Shown: positions 8,679 to 17,012 of the stretch, piece by piece
How the letters are laid out: each line of letters opens with the position of its first letter
Numbering within the stretch: position 1 is the first letter of the stretch
Assembly: GCA_964236535.1 (NCBI GenBank)
Contig: CAXSEF010000016.1
Span: forward strand, 1-44,741
Source: CAXSEF01 sp964236535
GTDB lineage: Bacteria > Pseudomonadota > Alphaproteobacteria > Acetobacterales > Acetobacteraceae
Reading direction: 5' to 3'
Length of the DNA stretch: 44,741 nucleotides
Translations under genes and position numbers: made by a program
The notes under the pieces: model-generated
Seen by the model: the letters and a program-made list of their open reading frames with translations, nothing else
Told to the model about the DNA's origin: nothing
Databases searched by the model: none

Positions 8679-9701
8679 ATGAACACCCGAGCGCCCGCCA
8701 CCCCCTACAACCCCGGCTTCGACCCCGCGCGCGGCTCGGCCGCCACGCCCGCTCTCCCGCGACCTGCCGTGCACGCGATCGGCCGGCGCACGCTGGGCCA
8801 GTTCGGCGTGCTGGTTGCGGCCGGGTGTTCGCCGGCCGGGGTGTTGAACGGCCTGGCGCCACGCCGCCTGGTGGCCGAGGGAGTGCCCTATGCTGACGGA
8901 CCGCGCCACAAGCTCGACGTCTACGCCCCGGCCGCCCCCGCCGACGCCGCGCCGATCGTCGTGTTCCTCTACGGCGGCGGCTGGAAGGCCGGCGACCGCG
9001 CCACCTACCGCTTCGTCGGCGGCGCAATGGCCGAGGCGGGCGCGATCGTGGTGATCCCCGACTACCGGCTCTACCCGGAGGTCCGCTATCCCGGGTTCCT
9101 GCAGGACTGCGCCGGCGCCCTGCGCTGGGCGCACGACAACGCGGCCGCATACGCCACGCCACGTAACCGCCTGCCGGCGCAGCGCGGTGAGCCTGGGTCG
9201 GAGCCGCTCGCAAGTGGTGCGGCGCAGCCGCGCCCGGTGTTTGTGATGGGCCACTCGGCGGGCGCGTACAATGCCGCGATGCTGGCGCTCGACCGCCGCT
9301 GGCTCGGCGAGGTGGGGCTGGAGCCGCGCTACGCGCTACGCGGCCTGATCGGGCTGTCCGGGCCGTACGACTTCCTGCCGCTGGTCGATCCCCAGCTTGT
9401 GACCATGTTCGGCGGTGCCGATCGCATTGACACCCAGCCGATCAGCTACGTCGGCCCCGAGGCCGGGCCGCCCGCTTTCCTCGCCACCGGGAGTGCCGAC
9501 ACCACGGTACGCCCGGCCAACACCCAGCACCTCGCAGAGCGCCTGCGCGCCTGCGGTGGTTTCGTCGAGGAACGCATCTACCCTGGGATCAACCACGTCG
9601 AGATCATCGGCGCGGTCGCCAACCCGCTGCACTTCGTGGCTCCCGTCCTGCGCGATACGCTGGGTTTTATCGGACTGGGCGCTGCTCCCGCGGCCCCGTA
9701 G
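8679..9701 (+). CDS. Alpha/beta-hydrolase carboxylesterase
   Basis: 340 residues from the ATG at 8679. The oxyanion segment is VVFLYGGGWKAGDRATYR, the nucleophile elbow is VMGHSAGAYNAAML, the acid is in LATGSADTTVRPAN, and the histidine is in YPGINHVEIIGA, so the Ser-Asp-His triad is complete. This matches the BD-FAE/esterase-lipase group of the alpha/beta-hydrolase fold. The N-terminus has RRTLGQFGVLVAAGCSPAG, a hydrophobic stretch ending in Cys preceded by a twin arginine, so it may be a Tat or lipoprotein export signal, though it is a weak match to either. Family substrates are short-chain esters; the natural one is unknown. Confidence 0.87.
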   Translation: MNTRAPATPYNPGFDPARGSAATPALPRPAVHAIGRRTLGQFGVLVAAGCSPAGVLNGLAPRRLVAEGVPYADGPRHKLDVYAPAAPADAAPIVVFLYGGGWKAGDRATYRFVGGAMAEAGAIVVIPDYRLYPEVRYPGFLQDCAGALRWAHDNAAAYATPRNRLPAQRGEPGSEPLASGAAQPRPVFVMGHSAGAYNAAMLALDRRWLGEVGLEPRYALRGLIGLSGPYDFLPLVDPQLVTMFGGADRIDTQPISYVGPEAGPPAFLATGSADTTVRPANTQHLAERLRACGGFVEERIYPGINHVEIIGAVANPLHFVAPVLRDTLGFIGLGAAPAAP

Positions 9702-9717
9702 ACGTCCGGCGTGTCGG

Positions 9718-9745
9718 CTCCGGCACGCTAGCTCCGGCACACTAG
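9718..9745. repeat. 14-bp tandem direct repeat upstream of sgaA
   Basis: Two adjacent units, CTCCGGCACGCTAG (9718-9731) and CTCCGGCACACTAG (9732-9745), differ at one base. They lie 16 bp after the esterase stop and about 250 bp before sgaA. The rest of 9702-9992 has a short AT-rich patch near 9826-9870 that could hold the sgaA promoter, but no clear -35/-10 pair can be assigned. Confidence 0.5.
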
Positions 9746-9992
9746 CTAAGGTCACGCGCAGGAGGCATGCGCCAGCCCGTGCATGCGCTTCCGGCCAGGC
9801 AACAGTCCGCCGCCACGGTCGGACGTGAAAATTTTATGTCTGCTGCCGCGGCTGAAACTTTACGATTGTTTCGTCCCTCGGCGCAGCAAGTGCTGGCGTC
9901 CCGGACGCCCTCTGGAGTATCTGTCCGGCTTGGACGATGCGCACGCTTGCACCGAAGGATCGGTGCAGCCGATGACGCAAATGGAGGACTGC

Positions 9993-11207
9993 ATGACTGG
10001 ACGCCACTTTCTTCACGTTCCCGGGCCGACCAACGTTCCGGACCGCATCCTCAACGCGATGCACGTGCCGATGGAAGACCATCGCAACCCGAACTTCCCC
10101 AAGCTGACCCTGCCGCTCTTCGAGCAGCTCAAGCGGCTGTTCCGCACCACTTCCGGCCAGGCGTTCATCTTCCCGTCGTCCGGCACCGGCAGCTGGGAGG
10201 CGGTGCTCACCAACACGCTCAGCCTGGGCGACAAGGTGCTCTCGTCGCGCTTCGGTCAGTTCAGCACGCTTTGGATCGACCTCGCCCAGCGTGTCGGCCT
10301 CGACGTGGTGATCCAGGACGAGGAGTGGGGCACCGGCGCCTCGCCCGAGCGGATCGAGCAGGCGCTCTCGGCCGACAAGGCGCACGAGATCAAGGCCGTC
10401 ATGGTCGTGCAGAACGAGACCGCGACCGGTGTCACCACCGACATCGCCGCCGTGCGCCGCGCCATGGACGCCGCCAACCACCCGGCGATGCTGTTCGTCG
10501 ACGGCGTCAGCTCGATCGGCTCCATCGAGTTCCGCATGGATGACTGGAAGGTCGACGGCGCCATCACCGGCAGCCAGAAGGGCCTGATGCTGCCGGCCGG
10601 CCTCGGCCTGGCCTGCGTCAGCCCGAAGGCGCTCGAGGCACAGAAGGCCGCGCGCAACAACAACCCGCTGCGCCGCGCCTACTTCGACTTCGACGACCAG
10701 AGCAAGGCCAACAAGGATGGCTACTTTCCCTATACCCCTGCGCTGCCGCTGCTCTACGGGCTGCGCGAGGCACTCACCATGCTGCTCGACGAGGAGGGGC
10801 TCGACAACGTCATCACACGCCATCACTACCTCGCAGGTGGCGTGCGGGCTGCGGTGATCCAGGGCTGGGGCCTCAAGCTCTGTGCTCGCGAGCCCAAGTG
10901 GTACAGCGACACCGTGAGCGCGATCATGGTGCCGGAGGGTTTTAACGGCGCCGACGTGATCAAGCGCGCCTTCAACCGCTACAATCTCGCGACCGGTGCC
11001 GGCCTGTCCAAGATGGCGGGCAAGCTGTTCCGCATCGGCCATCTCGGCGATCTGAATGAGCTGATGTGCCTGGGCGCCATTACCGGTTCGGAGATGGCAA
11101 TGCGCGACATCGGCATCAAGGTCGAGCCCGGCAGTGGCGCCGCCGCAGCCGAGGAGTTCTACCGGGCGAACTCCCTGGAGGCCAAGCTGCAGAACGCCGC
11201 CGAATAA
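9993..11207 (+). CDS. sgaA: Serine-glyoxylate aminotransferase
   Basis: 404 residues. The ATG at 9993 is chosen because GGAGG lies 5 bases upstream and the protein then begins MTGRHFLHVPGPTNVPDRIL, as in known SgaA proteins. It is a class V PLP aminotransferase: FPSSGTGSWEAVLTNTL binds the cofactor phosphate, LFVDGVSSIGS holds the Asp, and the Schiff-base lysine is in AITGSQKGLMLPAGLGL. GYFPYTPALPLLYGLREAL and FRIGHLGDLNEL are highly typical. It converts serine plus glyoxylate to hydroxypyruvate plus glycine in the serine cycle or photorespiratory-type metabolism. With a formate dehydrogenase nearby, it suggests C1 metabolism. It is monocistronic with its own terminator. Confidence 0.95.
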   Translation: MTGRHFLHVPGPTNVPDRILNAMHVPMEDHRNPNFPKLTLPLFEQLKRLFRTTSGQAFIFPSSGTGSWEAVLTNTLSLGDKVLSSRFGQFSTLWIDLAQRVGLDVVIQDEEWGTGASPERIEQALSADKAHEIKAVMVVQNETATGVTTDIAAVRRAMDAANHPAMLFVDGVSSIGSIEFRMDDWKVDGAITGSQKGLMLPAGLGLACVSPKALEAQKAARNNNPLRRAYFDFDDQSKANKDGYFPYTPALPLLYGLREALTMLLDEEGLDNVITRHHYLAGGVRAAVIQGWGLKLCAREPKWYSDTVSAIMVPEGFNGADVIKRAFNRYNLATGAGLSKMAGKLFRIGHLGDLNELMCLGAITGSEMAMRDIGIKVEPGSGAAAAEEFYRANSLEAKLQNAAE

Positions 11208-11233
11208 TCTTCAGGTTCTTCACATTCTGGATT

Positions 11234-11264
11234 GGGCGAGGTGCAAACCTCGCCCTTGCTTTTT
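11234..11264 (+). terminator. Rho-independent terminator of sgaA
   Basis: The perfect 7-bp stem GGGCGAG (11234-11240) / CTCGCCC (11249-11255) has an 8-base loop and is followed by TTGCTTTTT, beginning 26 bp after the sgaA stop codon. Confidence 0.88.
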
Positions 11265-11337
11265 GTCGAGCATGCTGCGTCGCCAGCCCTGCCGAGTACA
11301 ATATCTGGCCGGAGACGCGTATTGGCCCGGAATCGAA

Positions 11338-11440
11338 GCAAACAAGGCCAGAGGCTCTGCCTCTGGACGTCGATCAGAGTCTGACCTTGAAATTCTTATA
11401 CTTCAGAAACGGGATCAAGAGGCGGCAGGCCTGAAAGCAG
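11338..11440 (-). repeat. Mosaic palindromic repeat, partial copy C, possibly interrupted
   Basis: CAAGGCCAGAGGCTCTGCCTCTGG (11344-11367, the hairpin CCAGAGGC-TCT-GCCTCTGG) and degraded downstream modules match the first half of copy A. A second fragment with CTGGGCAGAGCCC and CTTGCTGC lies at about 11579-11605 and matches the far end of copy A. The two parts are separated by about 140 bp of unrelated sequence, as if the element had been interrupted or rearranged. Confidence 0.6.
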
Positions 11441-11567
11441 TGATCATCTTGAATTGCGCGCCCAGGGCCGTGACTTTCGCCTTCAGTGCCACCCTCAGCT
11501 TTGGGTTGTCCCGCACACTATCAGGCAACTGACCAGACAGTCTTTCAGGGTCTTTCCAGGGCCTCAT
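11415..11567 (-). other. Possible 50-residue coding remnant within an intergenic region
   Basis: Between the two pieces of repeat copy C, the minus strand encodes 50 residues starting MRPWKDPERLSGQLPDSVRD and continuing with NPKLRVALKAKVTALGAQFK. The composition is more protein-like (charged, amphipathic, no low-complexity runs) than the usual out-of-frame translation here. I recognise no family and see no good ribosome-binding site. It could be the tail of a decayed gene carried with the repeat, or chance. Confidence 0.2.
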
Positions 11568-11631
11568 GCCCTCGACAAATCTGGGCAGAGCCCCGCCTTG
11601 CTGCTGGCGGTGCAGAGGAGAGCCGCTGATG

Positions 11632-12027
11632 TCAGTAGGGCCGCACCGCCCGGAACGGATCGGCAAGGGGCGGTTCGCCGCTGCCGCTCGAGGGCGTTTC
11701 GACACAGCCGGTGCCCATGCGCGACGCGGCACGCTCGCACGGTCCACGGTCCGGGTAGCCGCAGTCCAGCGGACCCCCGGACACCACGATGCAGTAGCGC
11801 CCGGACCCAAAGACCGGCTGCGGCTCCGACGGGTTGGTCACGCATTCGCCGCCCTGCGCGCGCGCCGCGCTGCGACACGACGCCGGATCGACATACAGGC
11901 ACCGCGATGGCACGGCAGGAGTGCGCACGCAGAACGGAGCTCCCCGCGCAACCGGCGATGCCAGCAGCATTCCGATCACGCTTGCCACTGGCAGCCGTCG
12001 CTGCCAGCGACGCGAGCACGCCGGCAT
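11632..12027 (-). CDS. Secreted cysteine-rich protein with two DUF3551-like repeats
   Basis: 131 residues from the ATG at 12027. The N-terminus RRWQRRLPVASVIGMLLASP followed by VARGA is a good Sec signal peptide. The mature part contains two copies of one pattern, about 50 residues apart: aromatic-Cys, then C-x-Y-x-D-x3-C-x2-AA-x4-G-x2 or x3-CV-x2-P. The first unit has RCLYVDPASCRSAARAQGGE then CVTNP; the second has DCGYPDRGPCERAASRMGTG then CVETP. The second resembles the DUF3551 proteins common in Rhizobiales, usually single-copy. Each unit has four cysteines, suggesting disulfides in the periplasm. Function is unknown. It is 34 bp downstream of the 128-residue Fdh-linked gene on the same strand, so it may be co-transcribed. 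Confidence 0.65.
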   Translation of the reverse strand: MPACSRRWQRRLPVASVIGMLLASPVARGAPFCVRTPAVPSRCLYVDPASCRSAARAQGGECVTNPSEPQPVFGSGRYCIVVSGGPLDCGYPDRGPCERAASRMGTGCVETPSSGSGEPPLADPFRAVRPY

Positions 12028-12061
12028 CGGGCCACGCCTGCTCCCCCCCGTGGCAGTCGAG

Positions 12062-12448
12062 TCAGCTCCTGGCAATCAGCCCTGCCAGTGTCTCACGCGC
12101 CTGCTCCACCTGCGGCCACGGGATATCGCCCAATGGATAGTGTCCGCCGATCACGGCGCTGAGCACGCCGTTAAGCTCCTGCAGCCGATTCGCGGACTGC
12201 AGCGTGGCTCCTTGCTTGCGCTGTGCCTGGATCAGGACGTCGCGGTAGCCGCACAGCAGCCGCGTTGCCTCGGAGAAATCCTCGCCCATCGTCTTGCGCT
12301 CGCCACGCGTGGTGGAGGGGTCCGGCTGCTCCGCCAGCACCCGGTCGAGGGCGGCAAGCGCCCGCTCCCCGGGTCGCGGCTCCGCATGCTCGACGGCGCG
12401 CTGCTCGATTGCGCGCCGGTCGGTCGTGTGTGCCCCGTCACTGGCCAT
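12062..12448 (-). CDS. Small formate dehydrogenase-linked protein of unknown function
   Basis: 128 residues; the ATG at 12448 overlaps the end of fdhA by 11 bp, so the two are translationally coupled. The protein is soluble, mostly charged and helical, with no cysteines or membrane segment. A conserved-looking core contains TMGEDFSEATRLLCGYRDVL (one Cys) and GATLQSANRLQELNGVLSAV, then GGHYPLGDIPWPQVEQARET. I do not recognise a named family. The coupling suggests a chaperone, maturation or regulatory partner of the selenoprotein, but that is inference from position only. Confidence 0.75.
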   Translation of the reverse strand: MASDGAHTTDRRAIEQRAVEHAEPRPGERALAALDRVLAEQPDPSTTRGERKTMGEDFSEATRLLCGYRDVLIQAQRKQGATLQSANRLQELNGVLSAVIGGHYPLGDIPWPQVEQARETLAGLIARS

Positions 12449-15400
12449 GGCTGTGCCCCGCCGGGTTGTCGAGCCGACCCGCACGCAGGTTGCAGGTCAG
12501 CGCCTTGGTCGAATGGATGCCGGTATTGGCATCGCCGTAGATGCCGAGCAGCGCGTTGGCACTGGCGCCATGCGCGATACCCTCGCCGCCGAACACCCAG
12601 GGCATGGCGATCTGGTAGACCGTGCGGCCGCCGATGGTGAACGGCTTGAGCCGGCGCGTGACCATCGCCTTGACCTCGATCTCGCCGCGCAGCGTGGACA
12701 GCACGGTCCAGCCGAGATGCGCGATGCCGAGGTCGCGCGCCAACTCGACCGGCACTTCGACGAACGCCTCCGGCTGCAGCTCCGCGGTGTGCGGGGTGAC
12801 CCGGCTCATGATGCCGCCGCAGTGCAGTTCGGTCAGCCGGAAGGTTGAGAACACGTATGGGAAACGCGGATCGGCCGGCTCGTGCGTCTCGTTGCCTGGG
12901 CGCGGCCACAGCTGCACCGTCGGGTTTTCCTGCTGCCCGGGGTAGAGCTGGTTGCGCACCGGGCTCTCCACGGGTTCGTAGTGCGCCGGCAATGGACCGT
13001 CCTTGAGCCCGGACGGCACGAACAGTTGGCAGCGCCCGTCCGCCTCCATGATGAACGGATCGGCCCCACCCAGGGCATCCATGCCGTGCGGATGCTTGCT
13101 CCAGTCTGGCCGGTAGTCCGGATGCTTGGTAGGCTCGAAGTCCGGCACGTCGGTCCCGGCCCATTTCGCCTCGCCGTCGTCCCACCAGATCATTTTCTTG
13201 CGCTCCGACCATGGCTGGCCCGCCGGATCGGCCGAGGCGCGGTTGTAGAGCGTGCGCCGGTTCGACGGCCAGGCGAACGCCCAGCCCAGGTGGCTGCCCG
13301 GCCCGCCCGGACCGTCCGGCTTGCGTGAGCGGGCGACGTTGTGCCCGTCGCGCGGATAGATGCCGCAGTACATCCAGCCGCCGCATGCGGTGGATCCGTC
13401 GTCCTTGAGGTCCTTGTAGGTGGCGACCTGCCTGCGGTCGGCGACGGTGTAGCCGTTGATCTCGCGCAGCACCGCGTCGGCGCTGGGCTCCACGCGTTCG
13501 CCCTCGACAGGATAATCCCAGGTCAGCGCCTGGATCGCCCGGTCGCGCGGGTCTGTGCTGTCGGCATACATCGCCTTCAGCCGCACCCCGAGATGATACA
13601 TGAACCACAGCTCGGAGCGGCTGTCGCCCGGTGCCTCGACCACCTCGTCGTGCCACTGCACGAGCCGGCTGGTGTTGGTGACGGTGCCGGACTTCTCCGC
13701 CGACATTGCGCAGGGCAGGAAGAACACCTCGGTGCCGATCTGGTCAGGCCGCAGCTCGCCGCGCTGCACCAGCCGGCCCTTGTGCCAGAACTCCGCTGTC
13801 TCGGTCATCGCGAAGTCGCGCACCACCAGCCACTCCAGCTTGCTCATGCCGCGCTCGACCAGATCGGCGTTCACCGCGCCCACCAGCGGGTTCTGCCCGA
13901 GCACGAACTGCCCGAGCACCACCCCGTCGCACATCGCCAGCGTCATCGGCAACTGCGACTGGTCGCCGGTCAGCCGCGGCAGGTTGGCGTAGCCAAAGCC
14001 GTTCGCAGCCGTCGCGTGCTCGCCGTACCAGGCCTTGAGCAGGCTCACCATGTACTTCGGGAAGTTGTTCCACCACCCGGTCGAAGGCGTCTCGGTCTTG
14101 AGGTACTCGGCAAGGTCGGCGTGCGGCTTGAGTGCGCTCGGCTGCGGCAGGTAGGTGGGCAGCATGTTGTACAGCGTCGGGATGTCGGTGCTGCCCTGGA
14201 TGCTGGCATGGCCGCGCAGCGCCATGATGCCGCTACCGGGCCGGCCTATGTTGCCGAGCAGTCCCTGGATGATCGTCGATGCGCGGATGATCTGCACGCC
14301 GGTGGTATGATGCGTCCAGCCGACCGCGTAGCAGAACGCCCCGGTCCGCTCCCGCCCGGAGTTGCGCGCCAGCGCGTCCGCCACCCGCAGGAACACGGCC
14401 TGCGAACAGCCGGTGACGCTCTCGACCATCTCCGGCGTGTAGCGCGCATAGTGCCGGCGCATGATCTGGTAGACGCAGTTCGGGTGCTGCAGCGTCGGAT
14501 CGGTCGGCGGCCGGCTTTCGGTCATGGTCTCGAAGCCCTCGCTCGCGTCCTCCTGGGTCGAGACCCGGTGGTCGGCGATCGAGGACGGCACGATCTTGCC
14601 CTTGTACTGCCAGCTGTCGTGCTTGTAGTCGCGGTCGGAGGCGTTGAAGCCGGAGAACACGCCGTCGTGCTGCTCCGGATCGCCGTAGCCGTCCTCGATG
14701 ATGTTCGCGATGTTGGTGTAGGCGAGCGCGAACTCACGAAACCACAGGTCGTGCTCCAGGATGTGATGGATGATCCCGCCCAGGAACGCGATGTCGCTGC
14801 CCGAGCGGATCGGCGCGTGGATGTCGGCAAGCGCCGAGGTCCGGGTGAAACGCGGATCGACGTGGATGATGGTCGCACCGCGCGAGCGCGCCTCGGTGAC
14901 GAAGCGGAACCCGATCGGATGGTTCTCCGCCATGTTGGAGCCCATGATCACGATGCAGTCCGAGTTCGCCAGATCCCACAGCGACATCGTGGCCGCGCCG
15001 CGTCCGAAGGAGGTCCCCAGACTGGGGACCGAAGAAGAGTGTCATATCCTTGCTTGGTTCTCGATGTTGACCATGCCGAGCCCACCACCGAAGAGCTTCT
15101 TGATCAGGTAGTTCTCCTCGTTGTCGAGCGTCGCCCCGCCCAGCGAGGCGATGCCGAGGTTGTGATTCACCTCGGTGCCGTCGGGAAGCGTCGGCGCGTA
15201 GGTCTCGTCGCGCGTGCGCCTGGTCAGCATCGCGATCCGGTCCATCGCCCAGTCGAGCGGCTTCGGTTCCCAGCGATCGGAATAGGGCGCGCGCCACATC
15301 ACCTGCGTCACCCGTTGCGGGCTCAGCAGCATCCCCAGCGTGCCACTGCCCTTGGGACAGAGCGTGCCCTGGTTCACCGGGCTGCGCGGGTCGCCTTCGA

Positions 15401-15635
15401 TGTGGATCGGCTTGCCGCCCTTGGCATAGATCAGCTGGCTGCAGCCTACGGCGCAGAACGGGCAGATGCCCGTGCCCACCTTGTCCGCCTGTTCCAGCCG
15501 GGGGCGCAGCGTCGCCGATGCGGTACTGCGCGCCGCCTTGTTGCGGGTGCTCTGCCCGGCCAGCTGGCGCGGCAACGACCAGTCTTGCAGGAAGCGGCCG
15601 ACGCGGGCAGCAGGGCCGCGGCTGATCTTCGCCAT
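12438..15635 (-). CDS. fdhA: Selenocysteine-containing formate dehydrogenase, catalytic (alpha) subunit
   Basis: 1065 residues when the in-frame UGA at 15044-15042 is read as selenocysteine 198 (E. coli FdnG carries Sec196 in about 1015 residues). The N-terminal 4Fe-4S site is Cys58, 61, 65 and 93 (ICPFCAVGCS and TLCPKGSG). The active-site context is NIENQARI-Sec-HSSSVPSLG, then TSFGRGAATM, exactly the family pattern with the next-residue His. Molybdopterin-binding stretches follow (IVIMGSNMAENHPIGFRFV, HVDPRFTRTSALADIHAPIR, FGGEGIAHGASANALLGIYG). No twin-arginine signal precedes the domain (start MAKISRGPAARVG), unlike periplasmic FdnG, so the site is probably cytoplasmic. It oxidises formate to CO2 using a Mo/W bis-pyranopterin. 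It lies divergent from its presumed partner subunits. Automated annotation would probably cut it into two genes at the UGA. Confidence 0.95.
15012..15044 (-). promoter_or_regulatory. Bacterial SECIS element directing UGA to selenocysteine
   Basis: On the minus strand, the UGA (15044-15042) is followed by exactly 11 bases, then a perfect 7-bp stem GGTCCCC/GGGGACC (15030-15024 with 15018-15012) capped by the 5-base loop AGTCT. E. coli fdhF has the same layout: UGA, 11 bases, and an upper stem whose apical GGUCU is bound by SelB; fdnG also has an AGUCU-like apex. The fit of spacing, stem and loop is very good. Confidence 0.92.
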
Positions 15636-15825
15636 CTGGACAAACTCCGTTGGGCAGCGTGCGCCAGGGCATCGACCTCGACCGTCCGCCAAGGCGCCAC
15701 GCCAGCATTCTCGTGCACAACGCCGCACGCTGCGCCGTGTTGCCAATCGCCGACGATCTTTCGCGGCACGGCAACCCGCTGTCCGCTGGTGCGCTGTCAT
15801 GGTCACGCCAGAACCGACGGTCCAG

Positions 15826-15855
15826 CCCGAACCCGGTTTGCGGTCCGGTTTCGGG
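15826..15855. promoter_or_regulatory. Inverted repeat in the divergent fdh promoter region
   Basis: CCCGAACCCGG (15826-15836) and CCGGTTTCGGG (15845-15855) pair at 10 of 11 positions around an 8-base spacer. It is 38 bp before the ATG of the 77-residue gene, in the 258-bp gap between fdhA (minus) and the fdhB operon (plus). A regulator operator or a leader hairpin would both fit; no T-run follows, so it is not a simple terminator. Confidence 0.4.
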
Positions 15856-15893
15856 CGGGCGCACAAGCCGCAATACAGCGACTGGAATCGTCC

Positions 15894-16127
15894 ATGCACA
15901 GCAGTGTCGAAGGCGTGATCACCATCGTGCAGGAAAGCCGCTTCCAGATGACGGACCGCCAAGGGGTCTCGCAGATGTTCGTGCTTTCGCCCAACGCGGC
16001 GCTGGAAAGCGACCAGCTGGTGCCGCTCGGCCGCAACCAGATTCCGGTTCGCGTCACGTTCCGATCCGGCGACAATGCTTTGGCCCGGGTTGCCAAGCGT
16101 ATCGATGTGCTGGGGGCTGCGCGGTGA
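15894..16127 (+). CDS. Small 77-residue protein at the head of the fdhB operon
   Basis: 77 residues starting MHSSVEGVITIVQESRFQMT; its TGA overlaps the fdhB ATG (TGATG), so the two are coupled. The sequence alternates hydrophobic and polar residues (VITIVQESRFQM, QMFVLSPNAAL, IPVRVTFRSG), like a small beta-barrel such as an OB or SH3-like fold, with no cysteines. I recall similar short proteins preceding iron-sulfur subunits of formate dehydrogenases in other proteobacteria, but I know of no assigned function. Confidence 0.8.
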   Translation: MHSSVEGVITIVQESRFQMTDRQGVSQMFVLSPNAALESDQLVPLGRNQIPVRVTFRSGDNALARVAKRIDVLGAAR

Positions 16128-17011
16128 TGGACATGCATCCCCGCGCGTTCGACTACGACCAGTCGCTGCTCGACGGCATGATCCCGAACGAGAGCGAGTT
16201 GACCGCTGGCGTGCTGATCGAGCCTGGCCGCTCCTACGGGTTCTTCACCGACACCACGCTCTGCATCGGCTGCAAGGCCTGCGAGGTCGCCTGCAAGGAA
16301 TGGAACAACCTGCCGGCCGACAACATCGGCATGACCGGCGAGAGTTTCGACAACACCGGCGCGCTGTCGGCCAACACCTGGCGCCATGTCGCCTTCATCG
16401 AGCAGGACGTGCGCTCCGATGTGGAGACGCCGTTCCAGAGTGGCTGGGTCATGCTCAGCGACGTCTGCAAGCACTGCCATAACGCGCCGTGTCTGGAGGC
16501 CTGTCCGACCGGAGCTCTGTTCCGCACCGAATTCGACACCGTCGTGGTGCAGCAGGATATCTGCAACGGCTGCGGCTACTGCGTGCCGGCCTGCCCATTC
16601 GGCGTGGTCGACGTCTCGACCATGGACGGCAAGGCGCACAAATGCACCCTCTGCTACGACCGGCTCAAGGGCGGGCTGGAACCGGCATGTTCCAAGGCCT
16701 GCCCGACCGATAGCATCCAGTTCGGCGAGATCTCCGAGTTGCAGCAGCGTGCCGCCCGGCGGGTGGAGACGCTGCACGGGCTGGGTCAGGAGCAGGCCTA
16801 TCTCTATGGCGTGCCGGACAGCCCCGGCGCCACCGGCGGGCTTTCCCACCTGCACGCGTTCTTCCTGCTCACTCAGCGCCCGGAGGTCTACAATCTGCCC
16901 GCAGCCCCGACCCGGGCGTCGCGTCGGGTGGTGCCAGGATTGCTGTCCGGGCTGACGACGGTGGCAGCCCTCGCTGTTGCCGCGATCGCGCTGCTCGCGC
17001 AGGAGGACTGA
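16127..17011 (+). CDS. fdhB: Formate dehydrogenase iron-sulfur (beta) subunit
   Basis: 294 residues from the ATG at 16127. Four 4Fe-4S cysteine groups are visible: CIGCKACEVACKEW, CKHCHNAPCLEACPTGA, CNGCGYCVPACPFG and CTLCYDRL followed by ACSKACP, the classic FdnH/DmsB pattern for an electron wire. A C-terminal hydrophobic helix (GLLSGLTTVAALAVAAIALL) anchors it to the membrane. There is no N-terminal export signal, matching the lack of one in FdhA. It passes electrons from FdhA to the NrfD-type subunit. The next gene begins one base after its stop codon. Confidence 0.95.
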   Translation: MDMHPRAFDYDQSLLDGMIPNESELTAGVLIEPGRSYGFFTDTTLCIGCKACEVACKEWNNLPADNIGMTGESFDNTGALSANTWRHVAFIEQDVRSDVETPFQSGWVMLSDVCKHCHNAPCLEACPTGALFRTEFDTVVVQQDICNGCGYCVPACPFGVVDVSTMDGKAHKCTLCYDRLKGGLEPACSKACPTDSIQFGEISELQQRAARRVETLHGLGQEQAYLYGVPDSPGATGGLSHLHAFFLLTQRPEVYNLPAAPTRASRRVVPGLLSGLTTVAALAVAAIALLAQED

Positions 17012-17012
17012 G

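Noticed and set aside
9783..9992. N-terminal extension of SgaA
   Set aside because: The frame is open but has no family similarity, and a GGAGG sits 5 bases before the ATG at 9993.
15042..15044. UGA as a true stop splitting formate dehydrogenase into two genes
   Set aside because: Both sides align in the same frame to the family, the codon sits at the known selenocysteine site, and a SECIS hairpin follows at the expected distance.
13341..15890. Long plus-strand open frame opposite fdhA
   Set aside because: It is the antisense shadow of fdhA: Arg/His/Gly-rich with no domains. Only its final 77 codons (15894-16127) look like a real protein.
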